DNA of 64,000 nucleotides from assembly GCA_001298545.1 (NCBI GenBank), contig LJCX01000030.1, positions 558,001-622,000 on the forward strand, read 5' to 3'. The notes beneath the pieces were generated by a model. It was not told the origin of the DNA. It made no database searches and saw only the letters and a list, made by a program, of their open reading frames with translations. Every line of letters starts with the position of its first letter. Position 1 is the stretch's first letter. A program made the position numbers and the translations under genes. The DNA is from Actinobacteria bacterium OV320 (GTDB lineage Bacteria; Actinomycetota; Actinomycetes; Streptomycetales; Streptomycetaceae). Below, piece by piece: positions 17,701 through 26,417 of the stretch.

Positions 17701-18983
17701 CAGTGGCCGACGCACCCTCCGAACCACTGCGCACACTGGTACTCGGCCAAGGCTACGTCGGCCTGCCGCTGGCCATCCGGGCAGCGCAAGTCGGTTACCA
17801 GGTCGTGGGATTCGACACCGACGCAGACCGCGTGAAACGGCTGCAGGCCGGGGATTCATTGAGCCCCGACGTGCCCGCGGAACAGATCGCGGCAGCTCTG
17901 GCGAACGGACTCTACGCACCAACCACGCGCCCAGAAGACTTGGCCGGATTCGAGGTCGCAATCATCGCGGTACCGACCCCGCTACGCGACGGTGCACCAG
18001 ATCTTTCCGCGATCGAGCATGCCGGCCTGGCACTCGCCCCACACCTTCAACCCGGCTGCGTCATCATCCTGGAATCCACCACATACCCGGGAACGACTGA
18101 CGACGTTCTCAAGCCCATTCTGGAATCTGCCTCCGGCCTCCGGGCGGGCGAGGACTTCCACCTCGGCTACAGCCCCGAACGGATCGACCCCGGCAACCGA
18201 ATATGGACCCTCCAGAACACGCCAAAGATCGTCTCCGGGATAGACGATGCGTCTCTGAAGGCCGTGAGCGACTTCTACCAGAGCCTCGTCGAAACTGTCG
18301 TCGAGGTCGCCACGGTGCGCGACGCCGAACTGGCGAAACTCCTGGAGAACACCTTCCGCCAAGTCAACATCGCCTTGGTCAACGAACTCGCCGTCCACGC
18401 CCAACAACTCGGCACCGACATCTGGGCTGCACTCGATGCCGCCTCCACCAAGCCATTCGGCTTCATGCGCTTCACACCCGGCCCCGGCGTTGGCGGGCAC
18501 TGCCTACCGGTCGACCCCACCTACTTGTCCTGGCAAGTCCAGAGGAAGACGGGCCGCTCACTGCGGCTGGTTGAGGCAGCCAACGAGGTCAACTCGGCGA
18601 TGCCCGCCTATATCGTGCAGCGCCTGGCCGATGCTCTCAATCGGAAGGGCCTGCCGGTTAATCGCTCACGCATCCTCCTTCTCGGCATGGCCTACAAGCC
18701 CAACACCGGCGACATCCGGAATTCTCCGACGATCACCATCGCCCGGCTCCTGGCCGAACACGGAGCGCAAATTGAGATTGTCGACCCTCACGTCGGCGAT
18801 CCGTTCGGCCTCGATGCCAGAGTGCACCACACCCGGCTCACCGTGAGCAATGTGGCGGCCTCCGACGCGGTCGTCCTACTGACCGACCACGATGCGTTCG
18901 ATCTCCGGCTCATCGAGGACCACGCTCCATATGTCTTGGACTGCCGAGCACGCCTGAGCGGCGCGAACGTCGAACGCCTGTGA
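17697..18983 (+). CDS. UDP-sugar 6-dehydrogenase (UDP-ManNAc dehydrogenase type)
   Basis: 428 aa. NAD-binding GQGYVGLPLA at the N-terminus, catalytic-cysteine motif GPGVGGHCLPVDP near residue 270, and MAYKPNTGDIRNSP in the C-terminal domain. These fit the WecC/UDP-N-acetylmannosaminuronate branch better than UDP-glucose dehydrogenase. It would oxidise the C6 hydroxyl of a UDP-sugar to a carboxylate with two NAD+. GTG start overlaps the NUDIX stop. Confidence 0.88.
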   Translation: MTVADAPSEPLRTLVLGQGYVGLPLAIRAAQVGYQVVGFDTDADRVKRLQAGDSLSPDVPAEQIAAALANGLYAPTTRPEDLAGFEVAIIAVPTPLRDGAPDLSAIEHAGLALAPHLQPGCVIILESTTYPGTTDDVLKPILESASGLRAGEDFHLGYSPERIDPGNRIWTLQNTPKIVSGIDDASLKAVSDFYQSLVETVVEVATVRDAELAKLLENTFRQVNIALVNELAVHAQQLGTDIWAALDAASTKPFGFMRFTPGPGVGGHCLPVDPTYLSWQVQRKTGRSLRLVEAANEVNSAMPAYIVQRLADALNRKGLPVNRSRILLLGMAYKPNTGDIRNSPTITIARLLAEHGAQIEIVDPHVGDPFGLDARVHHTRLTVSNVAASDAVVLLTDHDAFDLRLIEDHAPYVLDCRARLSGANVERL

Positions 18984-19020
18984 CCTGTTGTCCGACCTGT
19001 TTCTACCCGAGGGCATGTCC

Positions 19021-20097
19021 ATGCCCACACTCTCAACAACGAGGGATATCGTCTTGAGTGACCGCACCCTCGCGAACCTGCCGAAGGCAGACCTGCACCT
19101 TCACCTGGAGGGCGCGATGCGGCCCGGGACCCTCGCGGATCTGGCAAGCACCTATGCCGAGCCAACGCCGCAGGTCGGTTGCTACCGCTCGTTTGACGCG
19201 TTCCAGCGCTGTTACCGAGCCGTCGTTAAGCTGATTCGAACACGAAGTGATTTGCGGCGCCTCGTGCGTGAGGTCGTCGAGGACGCGGCAGCCTCAGGGG
19301 CGGTCTGGATCGAACCACATTTCAATCCGACGACCTATGCTCCCGCGCTCGGCTCCGCCGAAGACGTGCTTGACCTCGTCTTGGACACCGGAGTTGCAGC
19401 AGGCAGATCCATCGACGTCGGCTTTGGAATCACGCTCAGCGCAAGCCGCAATCGCGATCCGCGAGATGCCACTGCCCTAGCGAGACTCGCCGCCGACTAC
19501 GCTGGCCGCGGCGTTGTGACCTTCGGTCTTACTGGCGATGAGGCCGCCACTCCTCCGGAAGCTTTTAGGGAAGCCTTCACAATCGCCCGGGATGCAGGAC
19601 TGATCATCGCGCCGCATGCCGGAGAACTCCTGGGCGGACCGAGCATCCTCAGCACACTCGACGCATTGTCTCCCGACCGGATCGCCCATGGAGTCCGCGC
19701 CGTCGAACACCCGGCGCTCGTGGAACGGCTTGCCAACGAACGGATCACCTTGGACGTGTGTTTGGCGTCCAACTACGTTCTGGGAGTCGTCAAGCACATC
19801 GAAGAACATCCGCTGCCGCATCTCCTGGAGAGCGGGGTGCCGTGCTCCCTCGGTTCCGACGACCCGCTGCTGCTGAAGAGCAGCGTGCTCGCGGAATACC
19901 AAACCGCCCGGAGCCAACTGTCGATAACGGACCGACAACTGGCTGCGATAGCCAGCACATCAATCCAATCGTCCGGGGCACCCACTGATTTCATCGCACA
20001 AACTTTGACCAAAATCGAAGAATGGAGGAAAGGAGACATCCCCGTTTTATCGGACCCACGTCCCCGCCGTGACCAGGAAGACTGCGATACACGGTGA
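19021..20097 (+). CDS. Adenosine/purine deaminase family protein
   Basis: 358 aa. Zinc-site motifs KADLHLHLEGA, HAGE, RIAHG and LGSDDPLL mark the adenosine deaminase fold (hydrolytic deamination of purine nucleosides or related amino-purines). ATG 19021 has GAGGG eight bases upstream; ATG 19015 and TTG 18988 are alternatives. Only a short gap separates it from the dehydrogenase, so it may belong to the same operon. A nucleoside substrate would support a nucleoside-type product, but housekeeping purine salvage is also possible. Confidence 0.85.
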   Translation: MPTLSTTRDIVLSDRTLANLPKADLHLHLEGAMRPGTLADLASTYAEPTPQVGCYRSFDAFQRCYRAVVKLIRTRSDLRRLVREVVEDAAASGAVWIEPHFNPTTYAPALGSAEDVLDLVLDTGVAAGRSIDVGFGITLSASRNRDPRDATALARLAADYAGRGVVTFGLTGDEAATPPEAFREAFTIARDAGLIIAPHAGELLGGPSILSTLDALSPDRIAHGVRAVEHPALVERLANERITLDVCLASNYVLGVVKHIEEHPLPHLLESGVPCSLGSDDPLLLKSSVLAEYQTARSQLSITDRQLAAIASTSIQSSGAPTDFIAQTLTKIEEWRKGDIPVLSDPRPRRDQEDCDTR

Positions 20098-20306
20098 ACC
20101 CACGGAACCTCCAGCGACTTCACCTGGTTGCTCTCGGAGAGCAGCACTGCGATGGAGACCTGACGAAGCTCACGGATACCAAGGGCACCGGATGTCAGGT
20201 CCTCCGGACGCCGGACCGAGGTCGTGCGCATTCTGGTCAGCTCGCGGTCTGGGGCCTGCCCACCCACGGGAAGGCGCTGGATAAGGTCGGGTTACTCCCG
20301 GCTTGA
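20094..20306 (+). CDS. Hypothetical small protein
   Basis: 70 aa. The GTG overlaps the deaminase stop (GTGA) and the frame ends just before cutA. It has two Cys (QHCDGD, TGCQVL) and a stretch TKGTGCQVLRTPDRG that faintly recalls small Streptomyces proteins with a Cys-Pro...TDRG motif. No reliable family. It could be a real coupled gene or an accidental frame in a roughly 220-bp gap. Confidence 0.35.
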   Translation: MNPRNLQRLHLVALGEQHCDGDLTKLTDTKGTGCQVLRTPDRGRAHSGQLAVWGLPTHGKALDKVGLLPA

Positions 20307-20317
20307 AAGGAAGTGGC

Positions 20318-20635
20318 ATGACCGACATCGTGATCGCGCAGACGACTATCGACGACGAGGACCAAGCGAAAGCGCTGGCTCGGGGCGCGGTTGAGAGCAA
20401 GCTGGCAGCGGGCGCTCACATCGACGCCCCGTTCACCGCCGTCTACTGGTGGAAAAGTGAGATCGAGACGGCGCGGGAGTGGCGGGTCTCGTACATGACG
20501 ACCGCGGGCCGACTACCGGAGCTGGAGGCATGGGTGTCCGAGAAGCACTCGTACGAGGTGCCGCAGTGGGTCACCCTTCAAGTGACAGGCGGATCGGCTG
20601 CTTACCTGTCCTGGGTCGTTGAGGAGACGACCTAG
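20318..20635 (+). CDS. cutA: CutA-like divalent-ion tolerance protein
   Basis: 105 aa, standard length. CutA hallmarks: IAQTTIDDEDQAKALARGAVESKLAAGAHI, VYWWKSEIETAREWRVSYMTT, and a C-terminal YLSWVVEET. CutA proteins form small trimers linked to metal tolerance or signalling. ATG preceded by AAAGGAAG. It lies downstream of the deaminase and upstream of a GC-rich hairpin. There is no evident functional link to the biosynthetic genes. Confidence 0.9.
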   Translation: MTDIVIAQTTIDDEDQAKALARGAVESKLAAGAHIDAPFTAVYWWKSEIETAREWRVSYMTTAGRLPELEAWVSEKHSYEVPQWVTLQVTGGSAAYLSWVVEETT

Positions 20636-20646
20636 GGCTGAAGCGG

Positions 20647-20662
20647 CGACGCGCTCGCGTCT
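20647..20662 (+). terminator. GC-rich hairpin after cutA
   Basis: GACGCG (20648-20653) pairs with CGCGTC (20656-20661), 12 bp after the cutA stop, followed by TTAG. There is no long U-tract, which is common for actinobacterial terminators. It is also close to the IS21 insertion at 20751. Confidence 0.4.
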
Positions 20663-20842
20663 TAGGCGAGCTCAGCGTTGGGTGGGCGCGAGCCTCGAGA
20701 CGCGAACTGCCGCATGTGATCGGTGAGTTCCCGCTCGCTGTCTGGAAGACTGTCGGCGACGGCTGAAAAGTGGACCAGGGGCGGCGCTTGAAAGTTGACC
20801 CCCTCCAGGGGTCTGGCTCGTTGAGTCAGGCCGGGAGGAGTG

Positions 20843-22093
20843 GTGATCAGCGTGGAGGACTGGGCGGAGATCCGCCGGCTTCACCGGGCCGAGCAGATGC
20901 CGGTGCGGGCGATCGCGAGGAAGCTGGGGATCGCCAGGAACACCGTCCGCAGAGCGATCGCGGACGACGCGCCGCCGAAGTACCAGCGGGCACCGAAGGG
21001 CTCGATCGTGGACGCGGTCGAACCGCAGATCCGTGAACTGCTCGAGCAGTGGCCGGAGATGCCGGCGACGGTGATCGCCGAGCGGATCGGCTGGAACCGC
21101 GGTCTGACCGTGCTCAAGGAACGGGTCCGCGACCTGCGGCCGGCCTATCGGCCTGCGGATCCGGCCTCGCGGACGGTCTATGAGCCGGGCGAGATCGGCC
21201 AGTGCGACCTGTGGTTCCCGCCCGCCGACATCCCGCTCGGCTTCGGCCAGGTCGGACGGCCGCCGGTGCTGGTCATGGTCGCGGGCTACTCGCGGTGGAT
21301 CACCGCGCGGATGCTGCCCTCCAGGTCGGCGGCCGACCTGATCGCCGGGCACTGGCGGCTGCTGACCGAGCTGGGCGCCGTCCCCCGGGTGCTGGTCTGG
21401 GACAACGAGGGAGCCGTCGGCTCCTGGCGGTCCGGCGGACCCCAACTCACAGACGAGTTCGCTGCGTTCGCCGGTCTGCTCGGCATCAAGTTCCTGCTCT
21501 GCAAGCCACGGGATCCCGAGTCCAAGGGCCTGGTCGAGCGGGCCAACGGCTATCTCGAGACGTCGTTCCTGCCCGGCCGGGTGTTCACCTCGCCGGCGGA
21601 CTTCAACATTCAGCTCGCCGACTGGCTGACCAGGGCGAACCGGCGCATCCACCGCACTTTGCAGGCCCGCCCGGCAGACCGGCTGGAAGCGGACCGCTCC
21701 CGGATGCTGGCCCTGCCGCCGATTGCCCCGCCGGGCTGGTGGAAGGCATCTCTGCGACTGCCCCGGGACCACTACGTCCGCCTGGACACCTGCGACTACT
21801 CGGTGCATCCGCTGGCCGTCGGCCGCCGCATCGAGGTCGCCGCCGACCTGGACCAGGTCCTGGTGACCTGCGACGGCGTCGAGGTCGCCCGCCATGCCCG
21901 CAGCTGGGCCCGCCACCAGACCATCACCGACCCGGACCACGCGGCCGCCGCCGCGGCCGCCCGCAAGACGGCCGCCGGCACGAAACCGGCGCCGATGGAC
22001 GTGACGGAGGTCGAGGAACGGTCGCTGGACACCTACGACCGGATCTTCGGCGTCATCGACGGCGGGCTGAGCACGGATGAAGGGGCAGCGTGA
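20843..22093 (+). CDS. istA: IS21-family transposase IstA
   Basis: 416 aa. N-terminal HTH (MPVRAIARKLGIARNTVRRAI), then an rve/DDE integrase core with CDLWFP, VWDNEGAVG and ESKGLVERANGYLE holding the Asp-Asp-Glu triad, and a C-terminal beta domain. GTG start with GGGAGGAG upstream (GTG 20840 is an alternative). It overlaps istB by ATGA-type coupling, as usual in the family. Confidence 0.95.
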   Translation: MISVEDWAEIRRLHRAEQMPVRAIARKLGIARNTVRRAIADDAPPKYQRAPKGSIVDAVEPQIRELLEQWPEMPATVIAERIGWNRGLTVLKERVRDLRPAYRPADPASRTVYEPGEIGQCDLWFPPADIPLGFGQVGRPPVLVMVAGYSRWITARMLPSRSAADLIAGHWRLLTELGAVPRVLVWDNEGAVGSWRSGGPQLTDEFAAFAGLLGIKFLLCKPRDPESKGLVERANGYLETSFLPGRVFTSPADFNIQLADWLTRANRRIHRTLQARPADRLEADRSRMLALPPIAPPGWWKASLRLPRDHYVRLDTCDYSVHPLAVGRRIEVAADLDQVLVTCDGVEVARHARSWARHQTITDPDHAAAAAAARKTAAGTKPAPMDVTEVEERSLDTYDRIFGVIDGGLSTDEGAA

Positions 22094-22899
22094 TGAGCAC
22101 GAAGAACGGCACGAACCAGGCCAGGACCAGCCGCGACGTCGGCTCCGAACTGATCTATCTGACCAAGGCGTTGAAGGCCCCTGCCCTGCGGGACGCGGCA
22201 GCCCGGCTCGCCGAGCGGGCCCGCGACGAGGGCTGGAGTCACGAGGAGTATCTGGCCGCCTGCCTGCAGAGGGAGGTCGCCGCCCGCGACTCCCACGGCG
22301 CCGAGGGACGCATCCGGGCGGCTCGCTTTCCCTCTCGCAAGTCGCTGGAGGACTTCGACTTCGATCACCAGCGGTCCGTGAAACGCGAGGTCATTGCTCA
22401 TCTGGGGACGTTGGACTTCGTCGTCGGGAAGGAGAATGTGATCTTCCTGGGGCCGCCCGGCACCGGCAAGACCCACCTCGCCACCGGCCTGGGCATCAGG
22501 GCCTGCCAGGCCGGCCACCGGGTCGCCTTCGGCACCGCCGCCCAGTGGGTCACCCGTCTCGCCGAGGCCCATCAAGCAGGTCGTCTGAGCGACGAGTTGA
22601 CCCGGCTGGGACGAATTCCGCTGATCGTGGTCGACGAAGTGGGTTACATCCCTTTCGAGCCCGAGGCCGCGAACCTGTTCTTCCAGTTCATCTCGGGCCG
22701 CTACGAACGCGCCTCGGTGATCGTGACCAGCAACAAGCCCTTCGGGCGCTGGGGCGAGGTCTTCGGCGACGACACCGTCGCCGCCGCGATGATCGACCGA
22801 CTCGTCCATCATGCCGAGGTCATCTCGCTGAAGGGCGACAGCTATCGCATGCGCGGCCGCGACCTCGGACGGGTTCCCGCCGCCAACACCGGGGAATGA
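22093..22899 (+). CDS. istB: IS21-family ATPase IstB
   Basis: 268 aa AAA+ helper. Walker A GPPGTGKTHLATGL, Walker B LIVVDEVGYIPF, sensor VIVTSNKPFGRWGEVFGD, and the IstB-typical ending LKGDSYRMRGRDLGR. It recruits and stimulates IstA during target selection. The start overlaps the istA stop; a GTG one codon upstream is equivalent. Confidence 0.95.
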   Translation: MSTKNGTNQARTSRDVGSELIYLTKALKAPALRDAAARLAERARDEGWSHEEYLAACLQREVAARDSHGAEGRIRAARFPSRKSLEDFDFDHQRSVKREVIAHLGTLDFVVGKENVIFLGPPGTGKTHLATGLGIRACQAGHRVAFGTAAQWVTRLAEAHQAGRLSDELTRLGRIPLIVVDEVGYIPFEPEAANLFFQFISGRYERASVIVTSNKPFGRWGEVFGDDTVAAAMIDRLVHHAEVISLKGDSYRMRGRDLGRVPAANTGE

Positions 22900-22973
22900 C
22901 CAACATCAACTGACGCAGCGGGGGGTCACTTTTCACCCGCCGGAATCGGCTCACATTTCAAGCGCCGCCGACA

Positions 22974-23273
22974 GAAGACAGGCCGAGAGCGACCAACACC
23001 ATGACCTTGCCGTCGACCGGATGCCTTATGGCGCGCGGATCGCGGCCCAGCAGCTCCTCGATTCGCTCGTCGTTCCCCACCGCGGCCTGCTCTGTGAGGA
23101 GCTGAACGAACCGCCACTGGGGTAAGGCTTGATCGGCTCACCCCGCCCCTCCCAGTTCACGAGCGGCCTGGTGCTCATGCGACCTCGGCAGCGAAGTCCT
23201 TGCCGTTCATGAGCAGAGCTTCGCGCAGCAGAACGACTTCCCGGCCAGTCCACCGTATGACCCCCGTTGCCAC
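22974..23273 (-). pseudogene. Decayed XRE-type HTH regulator, cut by IS21
   Basis: GTG 23273 opens MATGVIRWTGREVVLLREAL..., typical of Streptomyces XRE proteins, but the frame stops at 23175 within the HTH (FAAEVA*). The adjacent frame continues STRPLVNWEGRGEPIKPYP, the rest of the HTH. A third frame continues LPQWRFVQLLTEQ... to RHPVDGKVMVLVALGL before the IS boundary. At least two frameshifts plus the insertion show a dead gene. A short remainder lies left of the IS (about 20680-20750). Confidence 0.65.
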
Positions 23274-23286
23274 GCTCGGCCTACGG

Positions 23287-24078
23287 CTACAGAGTCTCGC
23301 CGGGGATGGACAGGTACGCCTCTCGGAGCGCACTCAGCACGGGGTGTTCAGTTGGCAGTTCCTTGTCGTCGATCGCCGACAGGACCCGAACCCCAATGCT
23401 GGTGTTCGTCGCGAAGACCGCCGCCATACGCTTGGCCTGGTCGAGGGTGACGGGGGCCGTGCGGTGCTCGACGCCATCGGCGTGCTTCTGGAGAAGGGCC
23501 ATCGTCACACCGGGCAGGACGGGTGCCTGCGGCCACACCACCGTCCCGTTGCCGTCGATGAAGGCGACGTTCCAGGTGCCGCCCTCGCTCACGCGACCGT
23601 CGCGGCCGACGAACAGGGCGTCGCCGAACCCTGCGCGCTGCGCTGCTCCACGGGCGTGAAGGGCGCCGAAGAGACCAACGTGCTTCACCTCGGGCAGGTC
23701 GCGCTCGTACGGCACACTCATGGCGCGCAGCGGCTCCGGGGGCAGGGCGCCGGCACCGCGCACGGACACCATGATGTGCGGATCCTTAGCGTCGACCGGG
23801 TGTCCCATCTCGACATTCGGGTCGTAGATCGTGATGCGGACGACGCACGAGCCGCTCTGCCCCTCCAGGCCCCGGCGGACGTACTCGCGAACGAACGTGG
23901 CATCCAGATCTGCGCCCCATACGGTCTTGCAGTCACGCACGAGCCGTTCCATGTGCAGCGTGAGGCCCCGGACGCTGCCATCGCCATCGACGCGCATGGA
24001 CGTGAAGTGACCGAAGTTGGTCAGGGCCAGGGGGAGTAAGTCCTCTGCGGACACGGGTTTTCCGTCGAGAGTCGCCAT
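23287..24078 (-). CDS. Class IV PLP aminotransferase
   Basis: About 263 aa. The fold-type IV pattern is visible: RLVRDC region, the candidate catalytic lysine in LPEVKHVGLFGAL, DALFVGRDGRVSEGGTWNVAF (usual SEG..N motif) and LPGVTMALL. Related enzymes are D-amino-acid, branched-chain or aminodeoxychorismate lyase types; the exact one cannot be told. ATG 24078 is chosen; ATG 24090 is possible and neither has a strong ribosome site. It lies 96 bp downstream of trmO on the same strand. Confidence 0.85.
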   Translation of the reverse strand: MATLDGKPVSAEDLLPLALTNFGHFTSMRVDGDGSVRGLTLHMERLVRDCKTVWGADLDATFVREYVRRGLEGQSGSCVVRITIYDPNVEMGHPVDAKDPHIMVSVRGAGALPPEPLRAMSVPYERDLPEVKHVGLFGALHARGAAQRAGFGDALFVGRDGRVSEGGTWNVAFIDGNGTVVWPQAPVLPGVTMALLQKHADGVEHRTAPVTLDQAKRMAAVFATNTSIGVRVLSAIDDKELPTEHPVLSALREAYLSIPGETL

Positions 24079-24174
24079 GCCGCCCAGCATGTCAGGACCG
24101 TCCGCGACTTCCTGGCCCTCACCGCCGGCTGAGTCTCGGCGAGCGGCTGGAGGCCCCCTGCCGAGCACCGAGGG

Positions 24175-24648
24175 TCAGCCCTTCTCTGCCCAATAGTTCT
24201 CCAGCATCTCGCCAGGCCACGCGGGCTCGTGAACCGGGCCGCGCGGCCCCATCTCGATGAAGAACGGAGACAGGTCGTAAATCTTCGTGCCGACTACGGC
24301 GTCCAGGTCGGTCACCCGTAGACGGAGGCCGTCGACTCCCAACAGGCGAGGGAAGGACTGCGCGAGCTGATTGGGGCGCCGGTGGTTGCGGTGTGCGAAG
24401 GTGCCTGTTGCCGGCCACTGCGGGTTTCCTCGCGGGCTGCGGGCATGGTACTCGACGTCACTCGGGGACGCTTGGTCGAAGTGCCACACAACCACCAAAT
24501 GAGAGAATTCCTCCAATCCCTGCACAGAGTCGAGTGGAAACTCATCCTCATCAAGCTGAATTGCCGACTCGATGTCACCCCAATAGTCGTCCGCAACCTC
24601 CCTACGGCCCGCGACGACTTCCCCGATCGGCTTGATCTCCAGAGTCAT
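24175..24648 (-). CDS. trmO: TrmO-like tRNA N6-methyltransferase
   Basis: 157 aa, single-domain TrmO/YaeB/VirR family: KPIGEVVAGRREVADDYWG at the start, GLEEFSHLVVVWHFDQ, ARSPRGNPQWPATGTFAHRNHRRPNQL, and LDAVVGTKIYDLSPF. TrmO methylates t6A37 of tRNAs using SAM. ATG start. It is separated by 38 bp from the XRE/TPR gene upstream, with which it could be co-transcribed. Confidence 0.85.
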   Translation of the reverse strand: MTLEIKPIGEVVAGRREVADDYWGDIESAIQLDEDEFPLDSVQGLEEFSHLVVVWHFDQASPSDVEYHARSPRGNPQWPATGTFAHRNHRRPNQLAQSFPRLLGVDGLRLRVTDLDAVVGTKIYDLSPFFIEMGPRGPVHEPAWPGEMLENYWAEKG

Positions 24649-24686
24649 GGTCCAGCCTTTCGACTACGTCTCAACGACACTTGCGT

Positions 24687-26078
24687 TCAATCTACTTGGG
24701 CCAGATACGCCGCAGCGCGGGCATCAAGTACGCCCACCGTGGAGATGCCGCGCTTCCGGTAGGGCGACAGAAGTTGTCGCATCTCGACGACCCTCTGCCG
24801 CGCCCGGCCGGAGTAGATCCCGTCCTCCATGGCATCCAGGACGCTGGTCCATGTCGCGCAGGCTTCTTCGACGCCACCCTGTGCGATTTGCGTCGCGCCC
24901 ATGTACCCGAGGGTCACCGCGTGCGTTCGCCGGAACGCAGTTCCACGGGTGCGCACGGAGCGTCGGAACTCCTTGATCGCCCGCTGGTGATCACCGAGAT
25001 CCCGCAGAGTGCATGCGGTCTCGTGCGCCAACGACGCCTCACCAAAGAAGAACGTGCGGTCTGGCTCTCTGATGCCATCGTGGGCGTTCGATAGATCGTC
25101 CTCCGCTCGCAGCAGGGCCCGGGCTGCCTCTTGGTTGTGGCAATTGGCGGCGAGAGTCCGTGCGTGCACTACACCCAGGAGAGCGCGCTCTCGGGGGGTG
25201 GCGGCTGCGTACCGCTCGCCGTGCACGGAAGCCTGCGCGATCTGAAGGGCTTCGCGCCGGAAACCTAGGTCGAGTGCCTGGTGCGCCATGGCCCGCAGTA
25301 TGTGTCCGATCAAGGGTGCGTCGCCGGAGCGCGCTGCCATCTTCACCGCGGTGTTGAAGCGCTGGAGCGCGATCGCATGCTCGCTGTTGTCGAAGGCCAT
25401 CCAGCCCGACAAGTACGCCAGTTCGGCGGAGGCCGCGAACATGGCTCGCCGGGTCTCATCGTCAGCGAACCTGCCCCGGAGGAAGTTGCGGGCCTCATGC
25501 CGCAGGTACTCGTCGACCGCGCGCTGCCCGTGCCCGCCGCCGCGCCGCTGGTCCATGCGCGAGAACGCTAGGGTCAGCTCCCGTACGGTCTCGACGTCTC
25601 CCAGGCCGACGCGCTTGCCCGTCGACGGCTCTTCGGCTGGTGGCCGCGACATGGCGTCCCACCACGTCTTGTCCGGCAGGATCAGGGCCGCCGCGGAATA
25701 CACCCCGCCCGCCAGCAGGCGACGCCGGTCCGGGTCCACGCCACTCCCTATGTCATTCAGCGTGATCAACGGATCGACGCGCCAGTCCAGCGCCTCCTGC
25801 GCTGGTGAGGTGGAAGCTGCGAACCCGATCTCTTGTGGCGTGATCTCACGCTTCAAACGACGGGACAGCGCCTGGCACAAGATAACGGGTGCGATTCCCG
25901 TCGGCTGGGTGCCTCCCACCCACATACTCACGTGGGAGCGCCCGATCTTGGAATTTTCCCGGACCTCGCCGTTCAGTGTCTCCTCGGCGACTCGGTTGTA
26001 CGCCGCGGCGGCCTGGGCCCGTGACCAGCGAGCTTCCTCCAGCACTGCGGCTAGCTTCTCGTTCCGCTCGCGCGCCAT
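24687..26078 (-). CDS. XRE-like regulator with TPR-type C-terminus
   Basis: 463 aa. The N-terminal ~80 residues form a divergent HTH (SRAQAAAAYNRVAEET, GRSHVSMWVGGTQP). The remainder is alpha-helical with TPR-like pairs (AMFAASAELAYLSGWMAFDN, LIGHILRAMAHQALDLG, GYMGATQIAQGGVEEAC), as in streptomycete regulators of secondary metabolism or peptide sensing. ATG preceded by AAGGATG context. A GGTCAA direct repeat shared with another regulator gene lies 24 bp upstream. Confidence 0.8.
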   Translation of the reverse strand: MARERNEKLAAVLEEARWSRAQAAAAYNRVAEETLNGEVRENSKIGRSHVSMWVGGTQPTGIAPVILCQALSRRLKREITPQEIGFAASTSPAQEALDWRVDPLITLNDIGSGVDPDRRRLLAGGVYSAAALILPDKTWWDAMSRPPAEEPSTGKRVGLGDVETVRELTLAFSRMDQRRGGGHGQRAVDEYLRHEARNFLRGRFADDETRRAMFAASAELAYLSGWMAFDNSEHAIALQRFNTAVKMAARSGDAPLIGHILRAMAHQALDLGFRREALQIAQASVHGERYAAATPRERALLGVVHARTLAANCHNQEAARALLRAEDDLSNAHDGIREPDRTFFFGEASLAHETACTLRDLGDHQRAIKEFRRSVRTRGTAFRRTHAVTLGYMGATQIAQGGVEEACATWTSVLDAMEDGIYSGRARQRVVEMRQLLSPYRKRGISTVGVLDARAAAYLAQVD

Positions 26079-26101
26079 CCTTGCGCCCCCACCAGTGAAC
26101 T

Positions 26102-26122
26102 CGATCTTTGACCACGTTGACC
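26102..26122 (-). promoter_or_regulatory. GGTCAA direct-repeat operator candidate, copy 1
   Basis: The minus strand reads GGTCAACGTGGTCAAAGATCG: two GGTCAA half-sites 10 bp apart. 20 of 21 bases match 29581-29601, upstream of the other XRE/TPR gene. It lies 24-44 bp before this gene's start, overlapping a promoter position. Confidence 0.45.
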
Positions 26123-26262
26123 GACCTGCGCGCGCTGCTAGCCCCAGGCCAGCCGCGCCTCCAACGCTATGCTTAACTAGCCCTCTACGTTCACCAGGTG
26201 ACAGAAAGTCACCTCTCAGGGCAACCTCTGGTCATTCAAGGCGACCGGGTCCCGATCGGTGC

Positions 26263-26417
26263 ATGTCGTACACGGCCTGCAAGGTGGTCAGCAGTGCCGC
26301 CGACGTCGTAGACGCGGACGAGTTGGACCAGCTCTCTTGGGCGTCTCTTCCTGAGTACGTACCGTACGGCTCTTCGAACCGGTGCAGAACTACTTGAACG
26401 CCGCATCCGAAGGCTGA
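26263..26417 (+). pseudogene. 3' remnant of a NUDIX-type hydrolase
   Basis: One frame reads SYTACKVVSSAADVVDADEL then DQLSWASLPEYVPYG and stops early. Shifting by one base at TACGG/CTC continues LFEPVQNYLNAASEG to a TGA at 26415. This is the usual C-terminal part of a small NUDIX hydrolase (acidic loop, W-x-PL-E-x-VPYG, F-x-PVQ-x-YL). The NUDIX box itself is missing, so it is a relic. Confidence 0.55.

Larger units (their letters stand above)
20751..22973 (+). mobile_element. IS21-family insertion sequence, apparently complete
   Basis: About 2.2 kb with istA and istB. Both ends begin TGTCGGCG when read inward (left 20751-20758, right complement ending at 22973). Each end also holds further copies of GGCGGCGCTTGAAA and AAAAGTG-type terminal repeats, as in IS21. 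The element is flanked by GAAGAC at 20745-20750 and 22974-22979, a 6-bp target duplication. Both genes are open, so it may be active or recently arrived. It inserted beside a decayed XRE-type gene. Confidence 0.92.
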
